Source of the DNA: an uncultured Paracoccaceae bacterium
Lineage (GTDB): Bacteria; Pseudomonadota; Alphaproteobacteria; Rhodobacterales; Rhodobacteraceae
Direction: 5' to 3'
Assembly: GCA_947488605.1 (NCBI GenBank)
Contig: CANKZJ010000004.1
Location: 1 to 64,000 of the forward strand
Length of the DNA: 64,000 nucleotides
In this document: positions 53,904 through 62,700 of the stretch, in pieces
How the letters are laid out: each line of letters starts with the position of its first letter
Numbering within the stretch: position 1 is the first letter of the stretch
The notes under the pieces: generated by a model
What the model was told of the DNA's origin: nothing
The model's database searches: none
The model's input: only the letters and a program-made list of their open reading frames with translations
Translations under genes and position numbers: made by a program

Positions 53904-54068
53904 ATGGACTACAAAGCTGCAGGAGCACCAAAATTGGGCAAGAAAGCACCGAAACATCAAGAACATAACGCCCATGGGAGCAGCAAAAAGCCCTTTGGTC
54001 AGCGCCCCAGCAAAGAAGAATTGCTCGCCCGGATGAAGGCTGCGGCTGAGGCGAAAAAGGCAGAATGA
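53904..54068 (+). CDS. 54-aa small basic hypothetical protein
   Basis: An ATG at 53904 with an AAGAGGTC stretch upstream opens a 54-codon frame. The product is basic, Lys/Ala-rich and probably helical at its end (KEELLARMKAAAEAKKAE). It lies between cobN (divergent) and the acetyltransferase gene (convergent, two bases away). Its compositional bias and good start signal suggest a real short gene. I do not recognise a named family. Confidence 0.6.
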   Translation: MDYKAAGAPKLGKKAPKHQEHNAHGSSKKPFGQRPSKEELLARMKAAAEAKKAE

Positions 54069-54070
54069 AC

Positions 54071-54520
54071 TCACAGCGGCTTTTCCATGAAAAGTGAGCT
54101 TTTGCCGGTCTCATAGTCGCCAAAAACACCACATTCGGTGAAACCATGCCGGGCATAAAGCCGATGTGCTGCATGCAGGACGTTGCCCGTTTCCAGCTTG
54201 AGCAAGGATACGCCTTCGTCGCATGCGGTGTCTTCGATTTGGCGCAATATGGCTGCCGCGACACCTTTGCCGCGCGCCGCCTGAGATACGAACATCGACT
54301 TTATCTCGCCGTATGTGTCCTTGATCATCAATGCACCAGTCCCGAGGATTTCGTCGCCTTCGCGGGCGGTGAAGAAATGGATGTTGGGTGCGACCAGATC
54401 ATTGATGTCGAGATAGAAGTTGTCTTCTGGCGGGAACAGGCTTTGCATCAAGGCGTGGCTTTGTTTGAGCAAAGCCGCCGCTTGCGGATGTCGCGGGTCT
54501 GTCCTTTCGACGATGATCAT
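54071..54520 (-). CDS. GNAT family N-acetyltransferase
   Basis: 149 aa GNAT fold. The acetyl-CoA motif is near MFVSQAARGKGVAAAILRQIE (about residues 74-94), with the RLYARHGFTECGVFGDY end typical of small-molecule acetyltransferases. The substrate is unknown. The ATG overlaps the cobW stop (ATGA), so the two are translated together. Confidence 0.85.
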   Translation of the reverse strand: MIIVERTDPRHPQAAALLKQSHALMQSLFPPEDNFYLDINDLVAPNIHFFTAREGDEILGTGALMIKDTYGEIKSMFVSQAARGKGVAAAILRQIEDTACDEGVSLLKLETGNVLHAAHRLYARHGFTECGVFGDYETGKSSLFMEKPL

Positions 54521-55587
54521 TTTTGTAAGGCGGTCGTGATTGCCGCGTGATCCAGACCTGCCTCACCGATGACAACCAAACGCGTTTCGCGTGGGGCATC
54601 GCCAAAGGGTTGATCAAAATAAGTGTCGACGCGAGGGCCAACTGCTTGCAATGTCAGGCGCATCGGTTTGCCTGCTATTGCGACGAAACCCTTCAGACGC
54701 AGGATATTGTGGGCGCGGATGACGTCTGAAACTTGTGCGGCAAAGGCGTCAGCGTCTGCGATTTCGCCGCGTGCAACAATGAAACTTTCGAATTCATCAT
54801 GGCCATGCTCGTGTGCGTGATCATGTTGGTGATCGTCAGTCTCGTCATCATCGTGGTGATGGTGGTGATGCACTTCGTGGCGGGATGCGAGGTCACCTTC
54901 GGCACCGATGCCTTGGCCAAGCAGCACATCGACGGGCAGCGCGCCCATGGAGGCTTTGACGACTTGCACGCCACCGCGGGATTCTGCTTTCAACTTAGTT
55001 GTAAGTGCATCGGCCTCAGATGCGTCAAGAAGGTCGATTTTGTTCACAACGATCATATCGGCACACGCCACTTGATCCTCAAATAATTCTGACAGCGGTG
55101 TCTCGTGGTCGAGGTTCTCGTCCTGCGCGCGCTGGGCATCCACGGCAGCCACATTATGCGCAAACTGGCCGTCGTGAACGGCGCGGCCATCCACAACGGT
55201 CACAACGCCGTCGACCGTCACCTTGGTGGAAATGCCCGGCCAGTTGAACGCGCGCACCAAGGGCTGCGGTAGGGCAAGGCCGGATGTTTCGATTACAATA
55301 TGGTCGGGTTTATTTTCGCGCGCGAGCAGTGCTTCCATCGTTGGAATAAAGTCATCAGCGACCGTGCAGCAAATGCAGCCATTTGAGAGTTCGACAATAT
55401 CGTCTTCCGTGCAGACCTCATCACCGCAGCCCTTCAGGATGTCCCCATCAACACCGAGATCGCCGAATTCATTGATGATCAGCGCGATCCGTTTGCCTTC
55501 GGCATTCTGCAACATGTGGCGAATGAGTGTTGTTTTACCGGCGCCGAGAAAGCCGGTGACGACGGTTGCGGGGATCTTGGCGGGCAT
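54517..55587 (-). CDS. cobW: CobW family GTP-binding metallochaperone
   Basis: 356 aa G3E GTPase. Walker A FLGAGKTT at about residues 14-21, the metal CxCC in NGCICCTVADD, and VVNKIDLLDA. A His-rich run (EVHHHHHHDDDETDDHQHDHAHEHGHDE) precedes the C-terminal domain and probably stores or buffers metal. It is thought to supply cobalt for the CobN chelatase or to act in metal homeostasis. An ATG at 55587 is used; a TTG at 55599 is also in frame. Confidence 0.93.
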   Translation of the reverse strand: MPAKIPATVVTGFLGAGKTTLIRHMLQNAEGKRIALIINEFGDLGVDGDILKGCGDEVCTEDDIVELSNGCICCTVADDFIPTMEALLARENKPDHIVIETSGLALPQPLVRAFNWPGISTKVTVDGVVTVVDGRAVHDGQFAHNVAAVDAQRAQDENLDHETPLSELFEDQVACADMIVVNKIDLLDASEADALTTKLKAESRGGVQVVKASMGALPVDVLLGQGIGAEGDLASRHEVHHHHHHDDDETDDHQHDHAHEHGHDEFESFIVARGEIADADAFAAQVSDVIRAHNILRLKGFVAIAGKPMRLTLQAVGPRVDTYFDQPFGDAPRETRLVVIGEAGLDHAAITTALQK

Positions 55588-55673
55588 TGAACTGTCCAAT
55601 CAGAAAAAGATGTGCGGGATGGTTTTCGCGTTAGCAACGAGAAGTTTCAAGAGCCGTCTTGGCGTCGCGACCA

Positions 55674-55717
55674 TTTGTGCTTTTGTTTGCGTTGTTTTGT
55701 GCTTTTGTTTGCGTTGT
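55674..55717. repeat. Perfect 22-bp tandem duplication in the cobW-smc intergenic region
   Basis: Two identical adjacent copies (55674-55695 and 55696-55717) beginning TTTGTGCTTTTGTTTG. The repeat lies 87-130 bp upstream of the cobW start, in the gap shared with smc. Confidence 0.85.
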
Positions 55718-55808
55718 ACCGTCTAGTTGGGAATCGACGCTTACAAGGCTTTCAGCGGCCCTGTCAGTCGTTATTTTGCGCGAGAACGGGCCGAAAACCG
55801 CAATATCT

Positions 55809-55817
55809 TGTGGATAA
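55809..55817 (-). promoter_or_regulatory. Single consensus DnaA box upstream of smc
   Basis: TTATCCACA on the minus strand, an exact match to the E. coli DnaA box. No second box was noted near it, so an origin is not suggested. A single box can occur by chance or mediate DnaA regulation of smc. Confidence 0.3.
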
Positions 55818-55877
55818 GATGGCGGAACATGGCACATGCAGCGTGCCAAGCGTTGACTCGTAGTGCAACAGGGGGCG

Positions 55878-58800
55878 ATGCTTTCGCACCTTGAGGAATC
55901 ACACAGGCATAGAACCTTGCGCTTTAGCAAACTGCGATTGAACGGCTTTAAAAGCTTCGTTGACCCCACTGATCTGATCATCGCTGATGGTTTGACCGGT
56001 GTTGTGGGTCCGAATGGTTGTGGGAAGTCCAATTTGCTCGAGGCATTGCGCTGGGTCATGGGTGAAAACCGCCCGACTGCGATGCGCGGTGGCGGTATGG
56101 AGGACGTGATCTTTGCTGGGGCTGCAACCCGCCCTGCACGAAATTTTGCCGAGGTGTCATTGTTGATCGACAATAGCGAACGCCTCGCACCTGCAGCGTT
56201 CAACGATGATGATAACCTAGAGATCATTCGCCGGATCACACGCGATGCGGGGTCGGCCTATAAGGTTGGCACGAAAGACGTGCGCGCACGCGATGTGCAG
56301 ATGTTGTTTGCTGATGCGTCGACTGGTGCGCATTCGCCCGCATTGGTCCGTCAGGGTCAAATTTCAGAGTTGATCAACGCCAAACCGAAATCACGGCGCC
56401 GTATTCTCGAAGAGGCTGCGGGCATTTCGGGTCTATACCAGCGCCGCCATGAGGCGGAATTGAAATTGCGCGGTGCAGAAAGCAACCTGACCCGCGTTGA
56501 TGATGTGATTGAACAGCTTGCCGCGCAATTGGGTCAATTGGCCCGCCAAGCCAAACAAGCAGCACGTTACCGCGAGATTGGTGACAAGCTGCGCAAAGCC
56601 GAAGGCATGTTGCTGTTTCGGCGCTGGAAAGAGGCAGACGAGGCCTTGTTGGCCGCAACCGACCAGTTGCGGGAACGGACGACAGCGGCGGCGCAGGCTG
56701 AAAAGGCGGCCCGTGAAGCATCGAAGCACCGTGCAGTGGCAGAAGATGTTTTGCCCTCCTTGCGCGAGGAAGAGGCGATTGCAGCAGCCGTTCTTCAACG
56801 TCTGCAAGTTCAACGCGATACATTGCACGATCAAGAGCAACGCGCGCTTGAGATGATCGAGACGCTGCGGGCACGCATTGACCAGCTGACCCGCGACATG
56901 GACCGTGAAAGCGGGCTGAACAAGGACGCGGGCGAAACGATTGAGCGGCTTGAATGGGAAGCGCGCGAGATTGGAAAAGCAGGCGAAGGCCATGATGCCC
57001 GTCTTGAAGAAGCGCAAGTCGCAGCGCGCGAAGCCGCAGGTGTCTTGCAACAGCGCGAAGCGGACCTTTCCCAACTGACCGAAGATGTGGCGCGTCTAGC
57101 TGCACGCCACCAATCGGCGCAACGGCTCTTGGATGATAACCGGACCACATTGAACAAAAGCGAAAGCGAAGCGGAGCGTGCCAAGTCCGCGATGGCAGAA
57201 GCCGACGCGGCGCTCAGGAAAGCGCAGGCGGATTTTGCGGCAGCCGGAGAGGCTGAGAAGGCCGCTGTTGCCGCTGCTGAAGCCGCAGATGAAGCATTGC
57301 TTGCCGCCGAAAGTGCGCGCGCTGAAACGCAATCGCGCGAGAGCGACGCCCGTGCCTTGCGATCAGAAGCTGAAGGCGAAGCAAATGCGCTGCGGGCTGA
57401 GGTTGGCGCACTTGCGAAACTGGTTGAACGTGACACGGCCGAAGGCGGACAGGTTCTAGACCTTTTGCGTGTCCAAGGCGGGTACGAGAAAGCGCTGGGT
57501 GCGGCTCTGGCCGACGATCTGCGCGCGCCAGAAATCGAAAGCAGCGCGAAGTCCGGATGGGCTTTGCTACCAAGCTATCCGTCGGCGCAAACGTTGCCAG
57601 AAGGCGTTTTGGCCCTGACAAATTATGTGACGGTCCCAGAAGTGCTGTCGCGTCGCATGAGCCAGGTGGGTTTGGTTGATGCGGCAGATGGTGCACGCTT
57701 GCAGGCTGATCTGAAACCGGGGCAGCGGCTTGTATCGGTTGAGGGTGATTTGTGGCGTTGGGATGGGTTCCGTGCTGGTGCCGAGGATGCACCTTCGGCA
57801 GCTGCATTGCGTTTGCAACAGTTGAACCGGCTGACCGAACTCAAGCGTGATCTTGAGGAGGTATCGGCGACAGCACTTGGTGCCAGTCAGGCCCATGAAG
57901 CGCTGACCGCGATGCTGAAACAACAAACAGAGGCCGATCATGCGGCACGCCAAGCACGGCGCGATGCTGATCGCGCAGTGGCCGACGCGAACCGCGCTGC
58001 GAGCCGTGCCGAGGCGGATAGAAACCTGTCCGAGGGTAAGTTGGAAAGCCTTGGTCTGGCGGTCAAACGCCATGAGGAAGAGGCGTTGACTGCGCGTCGT
58101 TCCCTTGTTGCGGCAGAAAAAGCAGCAGAAGAGTTGGGGAGCTTAGAGACGGCACGCGCATCCGTTGAAGATGTGAAAATGACGGTCGAGGCGGCGCGGA
58201 TTACAATGATGTCGCGACGGTCGGCTCATGACGAGGTTCGCCGCGAAGGCGAGACACGCCTGAAACGCAGCCAAGAGATCACGAAAGAAATCAGCGGTTG
58301 GAAGCACCGGCTTGAGACGGCGAACAAACGGACGACCGAACTGGCCGAGCGCAAGGAAGCGTCGCAGGCGGAACTGGCAGAGGCGACAGCCGCGCCAGAA
58401 GAGATCGCGGCCAAGCGCGCCGAGCTTGCGGATGCAATCGATGAAGCAGAGACGCGCAGAAAAGCGTCCGCTGATAAACTTGCCGCAGCCGACAATGCAT
58501 TGCGTGAAGCTGGGCATCAAGAACGGGATGCAGAGCGGTTGGCCTCTGAGGCGCGCGAAGCACGCGCACGGTCCGAGGCGCGGTCAGATGCAGCAAAAGA
58601 GACTGTGGCATATGCCGCCGAGCGTATCATGGAAGCCCAAGAGGTGACGCCGGATAAGTTGCTTGAGACACTCGAGACTGATGTAGAGCAGATGCCTGCG
58701 TCTGAAATCATTGAAGGGCAGGTCAATGCCCTGAAGCGGCAACGCGATTCATTGGGTGCGGTGAACTTACGGGCCGAAGAAGACGCAAAAGAAGTCCAAG

Positions 58801-59372
58801 TTGAACATGATGGGCTGGTGTCCGAGAAGGCAGACTTGGAGGCCGCAATTGCGGCGTTGCGCTCTGGCATCGCGAGCCTGAACAAAGAAGGTCGCGAGCG
58901 GCTGTTGACGGCCTTTGAGCAGGTGAACGACAACTTTGGCATGCTCTTTTCGCACCTCTTTGGCGGTGGTGAAGCCAAGCTGGTTTTGGTCGAATCCGAT
59001 GATCCGCTAGAGGCGGGGCTAGAGATTATGTGCCAGCCGCCCGGCAAGAAGCTGAGTGTTTTGTCGTTGTTGTCGGGTGGCGAGCAGACGCTGACGGCCT
59101 TGGCCCTGATCTTTGCGGTATTCCTTGCGAACCCTGCACCGATTTGTGTGCTCGACGAGGTTGATGCGCCGCTGGACGACGCCAACGTCACGCGGTTTTG
59201 CGATTTGCTGGATGAAATGACCCGCCGCACGGAAACGCGTTTCCTGATGATCACCCACCATGCCGTCACGATGAGCCGGATGGACCGCTTGTTCGGTGTC
59301 ACGATGGGCGAACAAGGCGTGTCGCAACTGGTATCCGTTGATCTCAAACGTGCCGCAGCGATGGTTGCTTAA
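55878..59372 (+). CDS. smc: Chromosome partition protein SMC
   Basis: 1164 aa. N-terminal Walker A GPNGCGKSN follows FKSFVDPTDLII. Two long coiled coils (about residues 165-510 and 640-1000) surround a hinge (about 515-630). The C-terminal signature LSGGEQTLTALAL and Walker B CVLDEVDAPLDDAN complete the ATPase head. It organises and segregates chromosomes with ScpA/ScpB. The start is uncertain: the ATG at 55878 has AGGGGG only two bases upstream, while the TTG at 55917 gives MRFSKLRLNGFKSF, closer to usual SMC N-termini; a GTG at 55863 is least likely. The stop overlaps the convergent dipeptidase by four bases. Confidence 0.95.
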   Translation: MLSHLEESHRHRTLRFSKLRLNGFKSFVDPTDLIIADGLTGVVGPNGCGKSNLLEALRWVMGENRPTAMRGGGMEDVIFAGAATRPARNFAEVSLLIDNSERLAPAAFNDDDNLEIIRRITRDAGSAYKVGTKDVRARDVQMLFADASTGAHSPALVRQGQISELINAKPKSRRRILEEAAGISGLYQRRHEAELKLRGAESNLTRVDDVIEQLAAQLGQLARQAKQAARYREIGDKLRKAEGMLLFRRWKEADEALLAATDQLRERTTAAAQAEKAAREASKHRAVAEDVLPSLREEEAIAAAVLQRLQVQRDTLHDQEQRALEMIETLRARIDQLTRDMDRESGLNKDAGETIERLEWEAREIGKAGEGHDARLEEAQVAAREAAGVLQQREADLSQLTEDVARLAARHQSAQRLLDDNRTTLNKSESEAERAKSAMAEADAALRKAQADFAAAGEAEKAAVAAAEAADEALLAAESARAETQSRESDARALRSEAEGEANALRAEVGALAKLVERDTAEGGQVLDLLRVQGGYEKALGAALADDLRAPEIESSAKSGWALLPSYPSAQTLPEGVLALTNYVTVPEVLSRRMSQVGLVDAADGARLQADLKPGQRLVSVEGDLWRWDGFRAGAEDAPSAAALRLQQLNRLTELKRDLEEVSATALGASQAHEALTAMLKQQTEADHAARQARRDADRAVADANRAASRAEADRNLSEGKLESLGLAVKRHEEEALTARRSLVAAEKAAEELGSLETARASVEDVKMTVEAARITMMSRRSAHDEVRREGETRLKRSQEITKEISGWKHRLETANKRTTELAERKEASQAELAEATAAPEEIAAKRAELADAIDEAETRRKASADKLAAADNALREAGHQERDAERLASEAREARARSEARSDAAKETVAYAAERIMEAQEVTPDKLLETLETDVEQMPASEIIEGQVNALKRQRDSLGAVNLRAEEDAKEVQVEHDGLVSEKADLEAAIAALRSGIASLNKEGRERLLTAFEQVNDNFGMLFSHLFGGGEAKLVLVESDDPLEAGLEIMCQPPGKKLSVLSLLSGGEQTLTALALIFAVFLANPAPICVLDEVDAPLDDANVTRFCDLLDEMTRRTETRFLMITHHAVTMSRMDRLFGVTMGEQGVSQLVSVDLKRAAAMVA

Positions 59373-60529
59373 CGCAGCCGTGCCCGCAGAACGCGGATCA
59401 TGTTTTCGCCCATGACCTTCTTGATCTGACCTTCGCTGAGGTCTTCGTCCAGCAGTGCTTGTGTCAGTGCCGCAAGTTCTGATGCATCGAACGGTGTGAC
59501 GACAGAACCGTCAAAATCGGACCCCAGCGAAACGTGGTCTTCGCCCAATAGCGCAATGGCCGCTTTGATCGTTTCAGCAACACTTGCTGGCGTGTTCCCA
59601 CAAGTGACATCCGCCCAATATCCAATGGCAATCACGCCGCCCGTTGCTGCGATGTCTTGCATCAATTCATCCGGGAAATTCCGCCTCACAGGGCAGACGC
59701 TGTAAATGCCGGTGTGGCTGACGACGATTGGCATATTCGTCATGGCAAGCGCGTCTTGGGCGACTTGCGTTGACGCGTGCGCAAGATCCAAGATCAAGCC
59801 GCGCTTTTCGACTTCGGCGACGACCTCGCGTCCGAAATCGCTCAGACCAAGGTTGCCGGTACTATGGAGTGACCCGCCCAATGCATTGTCAAAAAAATGA
59901 TGCAGCGCGATCATCCGGTGGCCGGCCGCGACAAGCTTATCAAGGTTGGCAATATCACCTTCCAGCGCATGCGCACCTTCGATCCCCAGCAGCCCGCCGA
60001 CGACAGTTTGGCCCGCGGCCCTGTCGGTCAAAAGCTGGTCGAGTGCGGCGCGCGATGTGATGACCCGCAATTGCCCGTCGGACCGCGCGGCGTACCCGTG
60101 TAGCCGTTCGGCCTGATACAACGCCCGTTCCAGCAAGCTGTTCCACGTGCGTGGCGGCCAAAGCTGTGCGGCGGCCAAAGCTGTGATGTTGTCAAAGGCT
60201 TCGGTGTCATTGTCGTGGTAATTCTGCCCGGCGGGGCTTTTTGTGACAGCCGTAAACATTTGCAGCGCGACATTACCCTCAATCAGGCGCGGCAGATCAA
60301 CATGGCCTCGGTCGGCGCGTTCCAACAGGTTGCGACGCCATAGCATCGTATCGGCGTGGAAATCTCCGATGATGAGTTGATCGTGCAGGGTCTGAGCCCG
60401 ATCCGAGATCGGGTAGGGCCCATGAGGTGTTACTGCGTTCCGGCCAGCATCAACAAAGATCGGCATAAAGACAGCGAACGCTATCAGGCTAGGAGCGATC
60501 AGCAAGAACAGAAGTTTGAGGATGCGCAT
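59369..60529 (-). CDS. Membrane dipeptidase, peptidase family M19
   Basis: 386 aa. One N-terminal hydrophobic helix (ILKLLFLLIAPSLIAFAVFMPIFVDA), acting as an anchor or signal, precedes a TIM-barrel M19 domain. Zinc-site motifs: GDFHADT (His/Asp), EGAHALEGD (bridging Glu), HHFFDN and LDLAHAS (His), with SHTG. The family hydrolyses dipeptides, including D-amino-acid ones. The ATG at 60529 starts the hydrophobic segment; the open frame extends 23 codons further. It lies 16 bp after the second transglycosylase gene, suggesting a shared role in peptidoglycan peptide turnover. Confidence 0.9.
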   Translation of the reverse strand: MRILKLLFLLIAPSLIAFAVFMPIFVDAGRNAVTPHGPYPISDRAQTLHDQLIIGDFHADTMLWRRNLLERADRGHVDLPRLIEGNVALQMFTAVTKSPAGQNYHDNDTEAFDNITALAAAQLWPPRTWNSLLERALYQAERLHGYAARSDGQLRVITSRAALDQLLTDRAAGQTVVGGLLGIEGAHALEGDIANLDKLVAAGHRMIALHHFFDNALGGSLHSTGNLGLSDFGREVVAEVEKRGLILDLAHASTQVAQDALAMTNMPIVVSHTGIYSVCPVRRNFPDELMQDIAATGGVIAIGYWADVTCGNTPASVAETIKAAIALLGEDHVSLGSDFDGSVVTPFDASELAALTQALLDEDLSEGQIKKVMGENMIRVLRARLR

Positions 60530-60545
60530 GCTTATCTGATCATGC

Positions 60546-61712
60546 TCAAAGTCGATTAAGAAGGTCCAGCGTCGGCCATGCATCGGCGGGCAGTCCAAGG
60601 CGTGCTTGCTCGGCCTGGACTGCGGCGCGCGTCATCGCACCCAAAATCCCGTCAATACCGCCGACGTCATGACCGCGCGCCGTGAGCTTTTGCTGCAATT
60701 GCTGCATCTGTGCGCCGCTAAGCGCTGCAGATGGGTTGCCTGCGTCATAGACAGAGGCACCGCTTAGCCGGGTGGCGAAATAGGCAGCGGTTGTTACGTA
60801 AACAAAGCTTTTGTTCCAGTCAAAGTAGACCTCGAAGTTTGGATAAGCGAGGAAAGCTGGACCGTTACGCCCCATCGGAAGCAAGATTGAGGCGGGCAAA
60901 TTGGATGGGCCAAGCGACCCTTCGCGGGGACGCACGCCGCGATTTACCCAATCGGCGACACTTGCTTTGTGGTTCAGACCAGTCTGCGCCCAATCAAGGT
61001 TCTCAGGCACGACAATCTCTTGCAACCAAGGCTCATTGGCCCGCCAGCCCAGCGACGACAAGACATTCGCACCCGTCATCAGCGCGTCCGGTGAAGAGCC
61101 TTTGAGGTCAACAACACCGTCGCCGTCGCCGTCCATGCCTTGGCGTACAATCTCACGTGGGAGTTTCTGAAGCTGCCCGATTTCACCCGCCCAAGCACCG
61201 GTCGTTGTGGCAGGGTTCATGCCGCCGCGGCGGAAAAGCTCGATCGCGGCAATTAGTTGCGGGCGAAAAAGCTCCGGTCGGCGGCAATCATGGGCCAAGG
61301 TCAGCAACGCGTTGCGGGTGTTAAAGCTGCCCTGTACTTGACCGTAGTCTGTCTCGAAGGCCCAAAATGCCAAAAGCACGCCGCGCGGGATGCCAAAACG
61401 GGCTTCAATGGTATCAAAGGTGCTGTCGAGACGTTGCGCATAGACCCGTCCGTTGTCGATCCGGTTTTGGCTGATCAGAGCGCGTGAAAAACTGATGAAA
61501 TCGCGTTGAAAGACCCCTTGCGACCTGTCCGCGTTGATGACGGATTGTTCGATCTGCGCACCTTGAAAGAACGCGTCGATTGTCGTGGCCGGAAGTCCGC
61601 CAGCCATTGCTTCGGCTTTGACGCCTTGAATGAATGCGCCCACCGGACCACCGCAAGTTTGCGCAGTTGCCGTGCTAGCGGCGAGCGATAGGGCAAGAGC
61701 AATAGCACGCAT
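60546..61712 (-). CDS. Lytic murein transglycosylase, MltB-like, second copy
   Basis: 388 aa. Signal peptide MRAIALALSLAASTATA with a Cys shortly after, then the MltB fold with catalytic Glu about residue 120 in FWAFETDYG, and GEIGQLQKLP replacing the usual GAMGHTQFMP. A PG_binding_1 repeat (MQQLQQKLTARGHDVGGIDGILGAMTRAAVQ) ends the protein. It shares layout with 1683-2870 but is clearly diverged. The altered substrate motif (Q-L-Q-K-L-P) may change specificity. GGAGAACACG precedes the ATG at 61712. Confidence 0.9.
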   Translation of the reverse strand: MRAIALALSLAASTATAQTCGGPVGAFIQGVKAEAMAGGLPATTIDAFFQGAQIEQSVINADRSQGVFQRDFISFSRALISQNRIDNGRVYAQRLDSTFDTIEARFGIPRGVLLAFWAFETDYGQVQGSFNTRNALLTLAHDCRRPELFRPQLIAAIELFRRGGMNPATTTGAWAGEIGQLQKLPREIVRQGMDGDGDGVVDLKGSSPDALMTGANVLSSLGWRANEPWLQEIVVPENLDWAQTGLNHKASVADWVNRGVRPREGSLGPSNLPASILLPMGRNGPAFLAYPNFEVYFDWNKSFVYVTTAAYFATRLSGASVYDAGNPSAALSGAQMQQLQQKLTARGHDVGGIDGILGAMTRAAVQAEQARLGLPADAWPTLDLLNRL

Positions 61713-61800
61713 CGTGTTCTCCAAATGATTTGTGTCGACCGTATCAGGGAGGCAGCAATCCACAAGTCCGCTCATGCGCGCTTTTTTGGCTTACCGCCGA

Positions 61801-62700
61801 TCACCAGAAGATTGCGATAGCAAAGGCCAGCGAAAGCATGAACCCCCATGTCTTCCATAAGACTACCACAGCGCGATCAATGTCATCCGCAGTCAGGGAC
61901 CTTTCACCATCACCATTCACAAAAGGATAATCCTTGATTTCGCCGTCATAACTGCGTGGCCCGCTCAGCGCGATATTAAGCCCGTGTGCCATCGCGGCCT
62001 CGGGCCAACCGGCATTGGGTGAGCGGTGAAGCGGGGCGTCTTTCAAGATACCGCGCGGATTCGGGCGGGATGTGACTGCCCAGATCAGTGCGACCGTCAG
62101 CCGGGCGGGTATGAGGTTCAGCAGGTCATCGAATTTCGCCGAGGCCCAACCAAACTCTTCGTGCTTCGGGGTTCGGTATCCGATCATACTGTCAGCCGTA
62201 TTTGTGATTTTGTAGATCAAAAGGCCCGGAAGGCCCGCTACTGCAAACCAAAACACAGGTGCGACAACACCGTCCGAGAGGTTCTCTGCAGCACTTTCAA
62301 TGGCGGACCGGGCGACCGCTGGCGCGTCCATATCTTTCGTGTCGCGGCTTACAATCATCGCTACGCTGCGGCGGGCATCACCCAGTGATAAACGCAGCGC
62401 GTCACCAACGGCCTGCACATGTTCAACCAAAGATTTTTGGGCCAGCAGAATGGCCACTACGATCACATCAAGCCAATAGCCGGGCACCAATTGGATCAAC
62501 CAGCCCAACACGCCAGCGGCAATGCAGAGTTCTGCGATTGTCATGACCCCCATGAGGCGTTTGCGCGAGCCTTTGTTGAATCTCAGATCGCACCAGCCAA
62601 TCAACCGGCCCATCAAAACCGCGGGATGCGGCACGCGGTTCCACAGCCACCGCGGCTCGCCGAAGATCGCGTCGAGCAACATACCAAAGACCAGCGTCAA
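61801..62700 (-). CDS. cobD: Adenosylcobinamide-phosphate synthase (CbiB type)
   Basis: 299 aa integral membrane protein. The signature GMLLDAIFGEPRWLWNRVPHPAVLMGR is at the N-terminus, with IESAAENLSDGVVAPVFW in the middle. It attaches (R)-1-aminopropanol O-phosphate to adenosylcobyric acid. A TTG start at 62700 is preferred: it overlaps the cobC stop in a TTGA junction and has GGAG eight bases upstream. A longer TTG start at 62724 is possible. Confidence 0.92.
   Translation of the reverse strand: MTLVFGMLLDAIFGEPRWLWNRVPHPAVLMGRLIGWCDLRFNKGSRKRLMGVMTIAELCIAAGVLGWLIQLVPGYWLDVIVVAILLAQKSLVEHVQAVGDALRLSLGDARRSVAMIVSRDTKDMDAPAVARSAIESAAENLSDGVVAPVFWFAVAGLPGLLIYKITNTADSMIGYRTPKHEEFGWASAKFDDLLNLIPARLTVALIWAVTSRPNPRGILKDAPLHRSPNAGWPEAAMAHGLNIALSGPRSYDGEIKDYPFVNGDGERSLTADDIDRAVVVLWKTWGFMLSLAFAIAIFW

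Noticed and set aside
54733-55086. Very hydrophobic plus-strand frame resembling a membrane protein
   Set aside because: It is the antisense of the His/Asp-rich region of cobW, whose codons give Val/Met runs on the other strand.
55588-55877. Possible cobalamin riboswitch before cobW
   Set aside because: I looked on the minus strand for a B12-box type sequence and the usual long structured leader and did not see one; the region holds a tandem repeat instead. A covariance-model search would be decisive.
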